Assembly: GCA_030490835.1 (NCBI GenBank)
Contig: CM059972.1
Span: 52,123,563 to 52,187,562, forward strand
From: Annona cherimola
Taxonomy: Eukaryota; Streptophyta; Magnoliopsida; Magnoliales; Annonaceae
DNA: 64,000 bases
Direction of reading: 5' to 3'
Numbering within the stretch: the first letter of the stretch is position 1; each line of letters starts with the position of its first letter. The translations under genes were made by a program, and so were the position numbers. Below the pieces are notes generated by a model. It did no database searches and was not told where the DNA came from. It saw nothing but the letters and a program-made list of their open reading frames with translations. Below are positions 34,164 to 46,252 of the stretch, one piece after another.

Positions 34164-35830
34164 GTCAGACATCTTATGGCAGACTGACTGAGTATGATCG
34201 TCTACTTATTTTTTATATAGTCCAATATGTCTTTGACTATTAAATTGAAATATCACTTCTTACTGTCATATCTTCATTGTGCGACTTCATGCATAGATGT
34301 GAAACTTTAATAGTATATCATGGGGGCATTGATGTATTTACTTTTTTACAGGTGAGGTAATATGGTGTAGACTCGTAGAACTCGTTGAGGGTCAAATGAT
34401 AAAGAGAAAATGAATCCTAAAGACCAAAATGTAAAGTAAAAGAAGCTCCAGCTAGGGGTGATATGAATCCCAAAAAGCACCATTAAAAATAAAAGAAGAA
34501 ACAAATCATACAAGATATACCCATTCCAAGAGATGAACTTACCAAGGAGGAAGCATACATTTCGACTATTAATTGTACAGTGACAAGTCTAAAGGGATGT
34601 ACCTTATTTAAATGCATAACTATTTCTATTTATATATCGATTTATGTGGAATTTGCTAGTTGAATTGAAGAGATGTAAAACTTATATGATGAGATGTATA
34701 TATGTTATAATGGATGTATATTTACCCTATTTAATGTAATTTGACAAATATGATGAATATCTGCATATTTGGAGGTTTTTTATCAATTGACTTTTTTCCT
34801 TCAATTGTCGCCATTACAATTGCATGTCATTTATGTTGTGTCTAGAACCTTCAATAATAAGTTGTCTAATAATTGATGACCAATACTAAGTCGTCTTACA
34901 ATAAATGACCAACATTAAGTTGTTTGACAATTAGACGTCTTGCACTGGGGTGTTCAGATTACCTGTGCTATAGTTCTAATAATAGATAATTTCAACAGTG
35001 GATACCCAATTATGTAGAAAACTGCCAAAAAATCAACAGTTAGATGTCTTAGACTAAGTAGAATGACCGGGAAAATGTCTTTAAATGGGTTGTTTCTTAT
35101 GAAATTCTACCATTAAAGTTTTATCATTACACAAATGCAACTGAATTGTAGATACATATATGATAATTGCATGCACTTATAAAATTAGTATGTGCATAAC
35201 TCATATAAATAGAAATCATAATCATAATCATAAAAAATATCAATCATTGAAATTGAAATGTCATTCAATTGAAAACATATCTTATAACTGTCATATGACA
35301 TGCATGCTTAAAATACATTCAAACAAGACAAGATATTTCACTACAGTTTTAATCCCCTATTTAGCCATAAACTAATCCCAAAATGTGTTCAAAGTTGTCT
35401 AATGAAAATCAATAACAGCTAAAAAAGAAACCAAGAAAATAGAATTTTATCTTCATCATCATCTAAGTGCATATTCAAATAGTCTTTGATTTTCTCCAAT
35501 TGAGTGTCCATATCACTTAGCAATTTTTTGAGAGAGGCAAATTGTTCATATCATCAAATAGTCATTCTCACCTTTTTCTTCATCAAATTCTCAATTAATA
35601 CTACAAGTCCTCACCATTTTTTCCACTATACAAATATAATGCCATTAATGTCCTCATGATATACACTTATAGCATAATATTATGTATAAAGATGATCAAC
35701 ACAAATATAAATTGAAAAAAGTGATCTTTTCAATTGCATAATTAAAGATAAGTTCAACTGTAAATATATAAAAAAGATAAGAAACCATCAGACGACTAAT
35801 ACTCAGTCAGCCCATTATAAGATGTCTGAC
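34164..35830. mobile_element. Possible TIR DNA transposon (CACTA-like), nonautonomous
   Basis: An imperfect inverted repeat pairs 34,164-34,219 with about 35,771-35,830. Both arms read GTCAGACATCTTAT, then CTGACTGAGTAT, then TCGTCT. Words such as AGTCGTCT, AGACGTCT and AGATGTCT recur between 34,870 and 35,050, like the subterminal repeats of CACTA elements. No CACTA terminus or TSD was found, so the class is a guess. No transposase ORF. Confidence 0.35.
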
Positions 35831-35835
35831 ATTTT

Positions 35836-36835
35836 ATATTTTAAACAGTGTAGAAAGTGACATAGAGGTCATTATCGAGGCACCATAATAGATATGATGG
35901 GATCAATCCTTTCTTAGAAAGGTCATATGTTCTCAAACAAAATTTCACTTATATGTTTGTTGTGGATGAAAATCAAATCAATAAAATATAGTAAAATAGG
36001 ATTTTACTATAAAGCATTACTAGGTTTTCCATTGTTTCATGTAAAATCATAATTGGAGAGGATTCTTGCATGGGTAAGCAGAATCTGTTTCATGATTTTC
36101 ATCAAATCTTGCAAACACCCAAAGAAAAAACATCTGAACTTGGTGGTTGGGTTTCATATGATGATTTTGAACTCTTTTCAAGAAGTTACTCAATGTTCTC
36201 CTATTGCCTTCTGACTTAAACAAGCTTTCATATGGATAGTGAAGTTCCTATTTATTGTTGATTCTTTTTGCTTTCTCTTTGTAGATTGGGATATTTCATA
36301 CACTCCAATAATGGCTTTTATGCCAAGTCGTCCTCATGTCCTTGTAAAGTTCCTGTTTGTTTGCTGCTCAATGCAATTATTTTAGTTATGGATGCTGAAA
36401 GCTTATTTTGTTAGATGATCTGAAATCATTTCGAGTTATAGTTTTTTTATTTTGAGGAATGTTCCTTAGCTAATTAATTTGCATTGTTCTCAATCTTAAA
36501 ACCTACCAAATTATTCAATTATATTATATTTGAAATTGACATTCAATATATCAAAAGAATCTAATCAAGATACTAGACACAAATTAGTAAATGAAGAATT
36601 TTAAATAAGTTTAAAATCAAAAAATCCATAAAATGTATACATACGGAGATGAGAGAAAATCTAGCTTGAAATCTAGCTTCAAATAGAAAATTTACAGAGT
36701 TCTGATAAAAGAAAATGAGTACGTGGACAGGGGAGGACGCACTATTATCATTTCGATAAAGATGAAGATAGAGGGAGACTCAAAGGGGGGGAGTCATAGT
36801 TCATCTGGAGGAAAAGAGAAAATAGGGAGACGAAG
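35836..36835. other. Non-coding gap
   Basis: AT-rich sequence with no supported feature. Confidence 0.5.
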
Positions 36836-36841
36836 AGGGGT

Positions 36842-38240
36842 GACGAGCTACGTATATGTCTAATTATTTTGCGTAGTTCAACATAAGTATGTGTCAATCA
36901 AGTAATAAAGAATGAATAGAGTGTCGATCCCATGATGAAGGAAAGTTAAATCATAGAAAAACCAATAATTCCATCTGGCAATTACGAATTGTTCATTAAT
37001 TGAGATTCTGTAAACTGGATAATTTAAACTGCAATAATGAAAATTAAATAAAATGACCATTGATATAATTGCAATGAATGGAGGTTCTCAAATGGATGAA
37101 TAGATAGATGAGAGTTATGAATCCCTTGACTTCAACTATGCCAAATTATATGCCTTCCAACACATATAAACCTAATCATGTTTTAGTTGTTAATTGCTAT
37201 GTTCCCATGCAACGGAGTAAAATAAGGTTGATTTGCACATAATCTAAACAAGATCACATAAGGTTAATAAGTATATTCCTATCCATATTAACATTCAACC
37301 ACCATAAGTAGCTAGAAACCTGTGCTTTACATATGGATCTCAACTAAACCACAGTTTCTAAGTATAGATCTAGATATTACATCAGTCCACAAGTTAATCA
37401 AATTTGTAGAAGCATTAAACATGATATATAAAAGTAATCTCACATACTACAATTCATAGCACAATCATGTATTCACTTCAAGTACAAGAAACTAACCCAA
37501 GCATAGTCTAGAGCTCAAGTTCATTATAATCTCCCCATCAAAAGTTTTAGCCCATGAACGTGATAAAGATTCCCATCCAAATCATATTTACATACATCCC
37601 AAAGGAAGAGAATAAGAAAAATAAGAAGATAAATGAAAAGAAGAGATGAAACTCAATGATTTCCTATGAAATAGCTTGAATCTCTACTTATTCTTCTCTT
37701 TGGCATTGAATCCCTTTCTTTTCTTCTCTCTTGAGCTCTTCTTCATGGCCCTTTCTCTTTCGTTTGAGAAACCCTAAGAGAGAATTTATACCCATTGCAA
37801 AATAGAGGGAGACACGTGTAGGGGTTGGCGCCGCAATGCCAAGCTGTATGAGGTGGTTATGAGCTGTCTGTCTCTAGATACTGGCGCTGAGGTGCCAGAT
37901 TTTGGCGCCTAAGAGCCAACTTTCTTCGATGCGTTTTTCTTTCCATCACTTTGGCATGAAGTCTATGAGTTAGCCACCATCTTTTCTTATAATAAATGAC
38001 ATAAAACAAGTAAATGATATTTTAAATGATCTAATACAATAACAATAATCTAAGATGACATGATTTGCATGGAATTCAACTAAAAATGCATGAAATCTAC
38101 ACCAAATGCATGAACTGTAGAAATGATAAAAACTAATGCAAAACTTATATAAATTCATATATTTCTCATAAAATAGTATTCAAAATGAATGCAAAATGAG
38201 TCTTGACAACTCTATTTTTATAGAGTTGTTAAGAGGTTGG
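36842..38240 (-). mobile_element. LTR-like remnant, minus strand
   Basis: The first roughly 330 bp match 63,596-64,000: 'GACGAGCTACGTATATGTC/GACGAGCTGCATATATGTC', 'CAAGTAATAAAG' and 'CCTTCCAACACATATAAACC/CCTTCCAACGTATATAAACC'. On the minus strand TATAAAT (37,784-37,790) precedes a leader containing TTAGGGTTTCTC and a purine-rich stretch, an LTR promoter layout. GGCGCC words recur at 37,829, 37,874 and 37,904. Ends are not clear. Probably a Gypsy LTR. Confidence 0.45.
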
Positions 38241-39764
38241 AGGAAGAAATAGAGAAAGGCGAGTTGAATGGTCAAGACTCTAGCGGAAAGAAAGCTTATT
38301 TATTCTAGGAATATGAGAAGGAAGGAGAGATAGTGAGACATTCAGGAGGAAGAGGAAAAGTCTTGATTGCCCTAACAGCAGAAGGAAGAAGGAGAGAGAG
38401 GACGACAAATAGTGGGAGGAAGAAGAAGATATGGTGGCAAACAGTGAGAGGAAGAAGGAGATAGGGTGGAATGTTCAGAAGGAAAAATGTGCAATTCAGT
38501 TTTGAAATTATTAAATAGGTTGGATACCTGTACCTGATTGCATGCTTTGCATAGTTTGTATGCATGTGATCCACGACCATAAATCTACCTACCCGGATGG
38601 ATGACTAATAGTAGGTTTCCATTTGAATGCAAACTGGTTGCATTGAAGCATGCCCCTTGTTAGTATAGTACCATATGTCTTTAGCATTTGCGACATATAG
38701 CTCAACTTATGTATTGAAATTTGTATAAGACTATTTCCCTACGTTTAGTCATATGCAATCATTACTAACTCCATAAAATATTGAATAAAACAAATAATAA
38801 CAGAGATATGCACTGAATGTTAGTTACTTTTAACATATATTTATAACAAAGTTTTCCTATATTTAATTTATGTTTGCATTGAAATTAAGTTGCATTATGG
38901 TTACATTCAAGATTTTTGTAGCTAAGTTGAGCTATATTTAAAATTTGTTTAGAGAAAAATTTTCTTGTACTTAAGTTTTATTGCAATGAAATTATGCTAC
39001 ATGTAGAGTTCTTTTGTAGCAAAAAATAGTAGCATTTAAATTCTACTTATAGTAAAATTTGGCTATAAATATGTTTATAACAAAATTAAGATTTATTATA
39101 ACAACAAAAACTATATTTATTCAATAAAGTCACATGTGATGCAAAATTTTTCATGCAACACTTTCATTCTTCCAATCTAAAATGTGAGTAACTACTTAAA
39201 AAATGTTTGCTTGAGATCTGGCTACCAAATGTTCTCAATCCTACATCAAAATAAAAATAAAAATATAATAAATAAATGATAGATATTTCATCAATTAAAA
39301 TCATTGAAATTTAACTAAATAAAACTTATACACTAGATAATGAAGTAATATTTCAAAAAAAAGAAAAATAACTGATTAATCTTTCAAAAATAAGAAAAAT
39401 AACTAACTTACTATGGAAAAAAAAAGTTGGTGGAGAATGCTACTTTTATGGGGATTCTTCATTCCTTGACAACCATTTCAAATGACTTGACTGACCATAA
39501 ATATCCATCCATTAATGCCATTAGAGAAAATAAAATAGAAGTTAATGCTATAGATGTAATATTTTTGTGTAGAATATTCATTTTTTCTCTCATGTCACCC
39601 ACTAAAATGAAAAATAAAATCTTGAGAAAACCCTAAAAACATGAAAAATAATCACATAGAACCATAATGATAATATCAAAAAGAAAACTGCCATGGAGCA
39701 GTTGCGCCCATGGTAATCAGGGGTTTGATATCCAACCCACTAAGTTGAAGTCTCCTACCATGCA
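38241..39764. other. Non-coding gap
   Basis: AT-rich with simple purine tracts (38,320-38,470). No gene or repeat boundary recognised. Confidence 0.5.
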
Positions 39765-39768
39765 TGGA

Positions 39769-42700
39769 TGTGGCGCCCCGAACCGAGGAGTCACATTTGT
39801 CCTTACTCCAAGATCTTATCGATTGGTAAGTGTGAATCACGATTGTTGCCCTGATCACGCGGCGAATACTTAATTTGATCTTGTTCAAATTTTTTTTCTT
39901 TCTTTTTCTTTTCTTTCATCACATAAAGACACATACTTATCATCAAATCTCAATTATCATTGATAACGTTCATACTTATTTTTGTACAATACAGGTTATT
40001 TTAACCTGATCATTTCATACATACATAATTTGAAAACTCCTTAGATCAGCATATCATAAAATTTTCCTCATACCTTCTTTTTCCTTTCCTTCTTAGCCTG
40101 TGTTGTACCTGTCTATGGTTTGAAAAGCAAAACGTGAGTCAAAACTCAATAAGCAAGCGTTTTTTTCATTTAAATGCATTTCTCTCGTTCAATAGTAGAC
40201 ACTTATCAAGTGATCTATTATCAACCAATGGAGACCTTTTCATAAAACCTTTCATAAAACATATGCTTGCAAACTTAACATGTAAACCTCTTTTTCATGA
40301 ACATAAAAACTTTTTTCATAAAACTTCCTTTCTCCAAGGACATTCTCATGTCCTTAAAACATTTTCCGTAAAACCTTTTTAAAACAAGCATATGCATCAT
40401 GCATAATGTTTCTGTCCGTCTGGTAGGTGACACCTACCAAGTAATCACCCTTTCCTCCTTAGGAGAGAAATCATCTCTATTGATAACTCGCGAGCCAGGC
40501 AGTTATCCGTGTTCTTCTCCCATTTCAGGGAGGGCACCGCCGGCATTTCGCCTTTTGAAGCGACTTGGCCTATGTAGAGGGGGCCCATCTTGCAACCGTG
40601 TCCGGTCTGTATATCCTCTACAGTAGACCGAGTACATAACTCATGTGCACATTCATTTCTCCATATTCATATGCTAGCATGTTTTTTATAAAACTCCACA
40701 AACCCTAGTCTATGACTTTTCCTTTTTAAAACTTGATGCTAGCATGTCATTTTAAAATAGTACAGACCTCGACCTGTATTCCCTTTTCTAACTTGAAAAC
40801 TTAGCACAACCCAAGTTAACAAGTTAATAAAAATATTTTGTAAGGATGAACAACCTTAAATAATTCTGAAAACATTTAAATAACACATTTCTAAATGATT
40901 TAAAATATTTAAAGGAAATATTTGAAAAATAGTAATTTCAAAATTTTGCTAAAATATTTTTAAATAAATTTTGAGCGGTAAAACAATTTCGAAAACATTT
41001 TAATATCTAAAGACAAAAGATTTTGCAAACGCTTTTCTTCCCATTTCTGAGTTTTTCATGAACAAAGGATATACCAATGCATAATTCATTTTCTTTATAT
41101 GGTATCATATTCTTTGTCCACATGACACATGAGTTACTTCTATATGAAGGTAAGCTTGTATGATCCTTTGGTCATTATCTTAAAAATCTTCATTTAAATC
41201 GATTATCGGTTGGCCTTCCTTAAATTTGTTTCAAAATATTTTATTAAATCATTTTAAATTCATTCGATAAAACCAAATATTATTTGGAAATCAAAATTTT
41301 CCTTTTCCATTATAATGCAACCATTTCCACATTTTTTCTTATAAGGATTTGCTTATGATAAAGCAATTTCCACATAACTTAACATTTCTCCTTACTTCCA
41401 TATGGATTTGCTTATAATAAAGCAATTCTGACATATTCCATATTTTCAATATAAAATATATAAAAATCATTTTCAAAAAGTTTGCTTCCTTACCTCTGTT
41501 TTGCTTCAGTCTGAATCCTTTATCCTTTACTCCCCTTTTCCTATACAAGTGAAAAGGATATACATACTTTATCATGCATATGTTATATTTATTTATGACC
41601 TTATTTTTCTCCATAATTTTTTATAGAGGTTATCCTTAAAAATGCATGATCATCATTTCCTTATATGGATTTTTATCCATAAATCCTTAAAAATTTATCC
41701 TTATATTTAAATATTAATCTCAAATTTTCTCCAAAATCACACTGTTTACTGTAGCAAAATCACTGTTCACAGAAACGTGGTTACTGTTCATGGGTTCCAA
41801 AAATAAAAAATACCATGACATAGCTTATGCTTAGTATATCATGGAAAATTTCATACATCTTGAATTTATCATCATTTACTTGGCTAAATAAATCATTTTT
41901 TTCATCTACTAAAAATCAATATAAATTCACTTAAGCATAATCCTTAATTCCAAAAATCATGAAATTAATATATCATAATTCCAACATTATATTTATTATA
42001 TTCATACATCCCAAATCATCATTTATAAATTTTAGAGCATTATTTTCACATATCATATGCTATCTTCCCGAATGCTCCATCTTTGCTCTAAATTTTTGGT
42101 GTTTTGGCATAATTCCAATTAAGCATTATATCTATACTTATTTTCTCATTCTTAGGCATTATCTAAGTATATTTTTACCCTACTTAACATTCAAAAGAAA
42201 TTTGGGTAGAAATCACTTACCCGAAGTGGAGATACGCCTCTTTTTCTTACAGTTTATCTCTCCAACTTTCTCCTTCTTTTTCTAAAGGCCAAAAATGTGT
42301 TTGAGGGTGGGAATGCTTGAATTTTTCAAGCTTGGAGTGCCTTTGGTCGTTCTCACCTTGCCCCCTATTTATAGTTTTCGATTTTTCATCAAATTGGATT
42401 TTACCCCCTTGCTTGAGGTATTTAATTATAAAAATGTATTTTTTTTTATAATTTTGAAAATGCATGGAGCTTTGTGCAGCCACCCTAGGCCTGCTCCAGC
42501 CCACCCTATGCATCCCTATTTTTCCTTGATTTTTTTATTTTTAAAATTAATTAATTTAGGCTAAATAAATCCTAATCGTTGATTTAAGATGATGATGATC
42601 ATGGACCATTGATTTGGTCAAAATTCCAGCCACCCTAGCCTTCCATTCCCCTGCTGCAGCTGCCATTTTCATTTAAATTTAATTTTTTATTATTTATTTT

Positions 42701-43195
42701 ATTAAAAAGTCAAAAGTAGATTTAATTAAAAGTTAAGCTACTTTTTCGATCTCTATTTGACGCTTCATCTTGACCTTTGATTTGTGATTTTCATCACATC
42801 TTAACCCATTCATCATGAATTTTTAACCATCCATAATAAATTTCATCGAATTCCGACGCTCGGATTGCAAATTTTGAATTTTTTTCTAATTTTCAGTATC
42901 CAAATTTGTAGTAAAATAATAAAAAGTAATGCTATTTTGTCTTGCAGTGATTAAATTCCTATTTTGTCTTTTTGTGATTAGATTAATCCAAGTGATTAAC
43001 TCTTAATCACGTGTCTTAATCCTAGGTTACTATTCACATTCACTATTCACGTGCACTATTCACGTGGGTTAAATCTTAATTGCATTATTTTAACCTCTAG
43101 TACACACATTTGCAAATATAACATTTTTCATGAATTTTATTTATTATAAAAATCAGTACAAAAATCTGTGTTATTCTAGGATTGCGGGTTTCACA
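39769..43195 (+). mobile_element. Long-LTR family, copy 3 (solo LTR)
   Basis: Termini TGTGGCGCCCCGAACCGAGG and GCGGGTTTCACA, 3,427 bp. TGGA lies directly at both sides (39,765-39,768 and 43,196-43,199), a 4-bp match. The left side reads ATGGA, so one base of a 5-bp duplication may have been lost. It has conserved blocks in the same order as copy 2. A perfect 9-bp inverted repeat TGGTAGGTG-A-CACCTACCA lies at 40,420-40,438, and a single GGACATTCTCATGTCC palindrome at 40,338-40,353. No coding region. Confidence 0.78.
40515..40625 (+). repeat. Conserved GC-rich block of the long LTR
   Basis: Counterpart of 20,875-20,985 and of the reversed block at about 62,145-62,235. It begins TCTCCCATTTCAGGGAGGGC and includes GCGACTTGGCCTATGTAGAG and GTGTCCGGTCTG. 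Confidence 0.65.
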
Positions 43196-43199
43196 TGGA

Positions 43200-43448
43200 G
43201 GTGTTTTGCAAAATGTTCTCTCCCCAAAGTGGAGTTTTGTAATTTTCCTAAAATGATCATTTTATAAGATTTCCCCAGGTATAAGGGTGCATATAGAAAA
43301 TTTTCCTCCATAGTATAAGGGATGCAAATGTGCCCCCATTGTAATATGAATATGTCATAATATAAAAATATGAATAAAAAATTAAGTAAAATAAAAAATA
43401 ATAAAAATATTTTTTCATTATGGTGTATGAAAACCAATTGCTGACGTC
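43200..43448. other. Target-site flank of the Sirevirus
   Basis: Short AT-rich stretch between long-LTR copy 3 and the Sirevirus. The sequence resumes at 55,004, so the pre-insertion locus read ...GACGTC-AAATG-GAATAC.... No gene. Confidence 0.6.
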
Positions 43449-43453
43449 AAATG

Positions 43454-45946
43454 TGTTGGTCCCGAGTTGATGACAATTACCCAAGAGGGGGGGTGAATTG
43501 GGTATTTAAGAATTTAAAACTTTAATTAGAGATTTTACTCCGGTTTAGTTTAAACCCCTTTAATGAAACAAATAGAAAGCAATAAGATAATGAAAGCGGA
43601 AATGAAAAACAGTAGACAAGATTTATAGTGGTTCGGTCAACCTTTCCCTACTCCACTCTTCCAAGTTCACACTCCCTTGTGACTTGGGTTCCACTATGTA
43701 TTCCGCGAATACAACTAGAGTCTCCACTCTCTTCTAGATTCTAGCTCTAGGGGGCATATACAACCAGAGCCTCCGCTCTCTTCTAGATTCTAGCTCTAGG
43801 GGGCGTGTATAATAAGAAACACAAGTAGGTGATGAGTTACACTTCAATCACAACCCTACTTGCTATATCTTGCTTTGAAACACCGAACTCAAACCAAGCA
43901 CCAAAATCAAATAACAAGATGAAATAGAAGAAATCTACACTTTACAGATTTGTGTAGCAAGTTTCAGCTCGAGGAAGAATCTGTAGAAGCAACGAATCGT
44001 ATTGCGTTGAAGCAAACATCAACTTTGAAGCTTGTTCTTCCTTTGAAAGTGTATAGATCACTCAATTGTAGAGAAAAGTGGATTGAAACTCTTAGTAGCA
44101 CTTCTTTCCTCTTTTTCAGCTTTATCTTGTGTGTCTCCACGTTTGCTTGAGTGTCTATATATAGAGGAGGGAGATTTTTGAACGTTATGAAGTTGGTTAG
44201 CGCGCAATAAATGTTTCAACGTTCAAAAATTCGAACGTTACGCCTCCAAGTCGAAGGTGGAGTTACTTAATGTGCGACTTCACCCAAGTCGCATGCTGGA
44301 GTCGACTTCGGGTGCGACTTCAGCTGTTCTTCAGTTTCCAAGTCTGTCCTCTGGGTCGACTTTAGGGGTGGGAATTGGGGCGGGTCGACCCGTGACCCGG
44401 TATTGACCCGACCCGTTTTTAGCTGGGTAAAACCAATACATTTTTGACCCGGTATAGGGATGAGTCAGAAATTTTGACCCGAATTCAAAAATAGGGTTGG
44501 GGTGGGTCGACCATGTCCTGACCCGAAGAGTCCGACCCGCCCCGCATATATAAATTTATTAAAAATTATAAAACTATATTGAAATGTTATTATTATTTTC
44601 TTTCAAATTTTTCACTTTTTTATAATTAACTCTATCAACAATAGAAGAATCAATTTATTCAAAAAGCAATATAAGAATCAATAAAAAAATTTTACGTATA
44701 TAACCCTTATGAGTAATTGTATATTCACCTATTTTAATAAATGTATACTATATTTTCAAATGTTTTGTTTTCTTAATTATATGTTTTTTAATAATTAATG
44801 AAATATTAAAACATATAATATTTAAATTTAGTATAGATGTATACTTATGTTTGATAGATATATAAAATTTGAAAATTATCTTATTTGACTCGTATTTTTG
44901 ACCTGACCCGCTATCCTGAAACCGATCCGATACCGACCCGAATTTTGTTCCTAGACCTAGTAAAAAAAAGAAAGGGTCAAACCAACCTTATCCCGACCCG
45001 GTATAAAATAAGGGTCAAACAAAATTTTTGAAAAGTAGGGTCAGGGTTGGGCAAACCCTGACCCCTCCCAACCAGCCCCGATTCCCACCCCTAGTCGACT
45101 TGGTCTGGGACTTGGCTTCAAGTCGATCTTGGAGTCGACTTCGGGTGCAACTTGGCTTCTTTCTTTTGCCAAGTCAGTTTGATCTTTGTTGAAGTGTCTC
45201 TGTCTTGCTTAACTTCTTCTTCTTATTTTGTCTTTCAATAGTTGGAACTTATTTGTACAAAATTTCTTTAGCTTTAAGTCTAGAGAACTTGAAAAACAAA
45301 TCCAACTTTGATTTACAATGGTTGAATCCATGTGTCTTGCTTACTTTAAACTTTGGATTAGTCTTCATATATTTAAAGTTGAAAATTTTAATTCGACTTC
45401 ATCTTCAATTTGATTCAAGTCTATCTTGAAGTCGGCTTGGCCTTCGACTTGAAATTCTGAAAATCTGCACTGCCCATCTGAAGTTGATTCTAGAGTCGAC
45501 TTTGCCTGCAACTTCACCCAAGTCGCAAGTGGAGTCGACTTCATGTGCGACTTCGGCAGCTGTGCTTTCTAATTTCAACGCTGGAAGGAAAATGTTATGT
45601 GAAGTCGATACTGGAGTCGACTTGGTCTGCGACTTCGCCCAAGTCACAAGTGGAGTCGACTTCATCTGTGACTTCAGCAGCTCTTGGTCTCCAATTTCAA
45701 CGCTGTCTAAAAATCATCACTCGAAGTCACTGCTGGAGTCGACTTGGGGATCGACTTGGCCTAAGTCGATATCTGAGTCAACTTGGAGATCAACTTGATC
45801 TGTCATACTTTGCATATTTCATTTTTATAACCTTAAACACTACACAATACATGTTAGTAGTTAAGATTTACTCAAATTGTGTTGTTTAATCATCAAAACA
45901 CATGGTTTGGGTATTTTTCATTCAATTTCAATAATTGTTTCCAACA
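43454..45946 (-). repeat. 3' LTR of the Sirevirus, interrupted by a hAT MITE
   Basis: 2,493 bp against 1,669 bp for the 5' LTR. The excess is the 731-bp MITE plus its 8-bp duplication, a 49-bp tandem duplication at about 43,710-43,807 (TCTAGATTCTAGCTCTAGGG units), and a 39-bp extra unit of the GTCGAC array near 45,500-45,545. Confidence 0.92.
44363..45093. mobile_element. hAT-type MITE, copy B, in the 3' LTR
   Basis: 731 bp with 17-bp inverted ends TAGGGGTGGGAATTGGG / CCCGATTCCCACCCCTA (one mismatch, inverted TAGGGGTGGGAATCGGG). It has a perfect 8-bp duplication GTCGACTT at 44,355-44,362 and 45,094-45,101. The 5' LTR carries the unoccupied site with a single GTCGACTT at 54,185-54,192. Sequence is homologous to copy A at 17,532-18,258. 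Confidence 0.96.
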
Positions 45947-45962
45947 ATCTCCCCCTTTTTGA
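45947..45962 (-). promoter_or_regulatory. Polypurine tract of the Sirevirus
   Basis: Minus strand AAAAAGGGGGAGAT directly before the 3' LTR start TGTTGG. A second copy, AAAAGGGGGGAGATATGA, lies at about 46,230-46,247. Duplicated polypurine motifs are characteristic of Sireviruses. Confidence 0.8.
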
Positions 45963-46252
45963 TGATTGACAAAACCAATTTGAGTTTGTACCTTTCAATA
46001 TGTCATATTCATCATACTTGTTCAAACATTCAATAATTTCCAAATATATCATCAGTGATCAGAGCAAGACATAATCAGAGCATAAAACAGAACATAATTC
46101 AAACTTTTCATATTAGCATAATTCATACAGATTACAATGCAAAGTAAAAAAGAAACCTATATACAAGCTACCAAACCCAAAAAGAACTTAAAAAATCTAA
46201 ATTTAATTCCTAAAACTCAATCTATCCTATCATATCTCCCCCCTTTTGTCAA

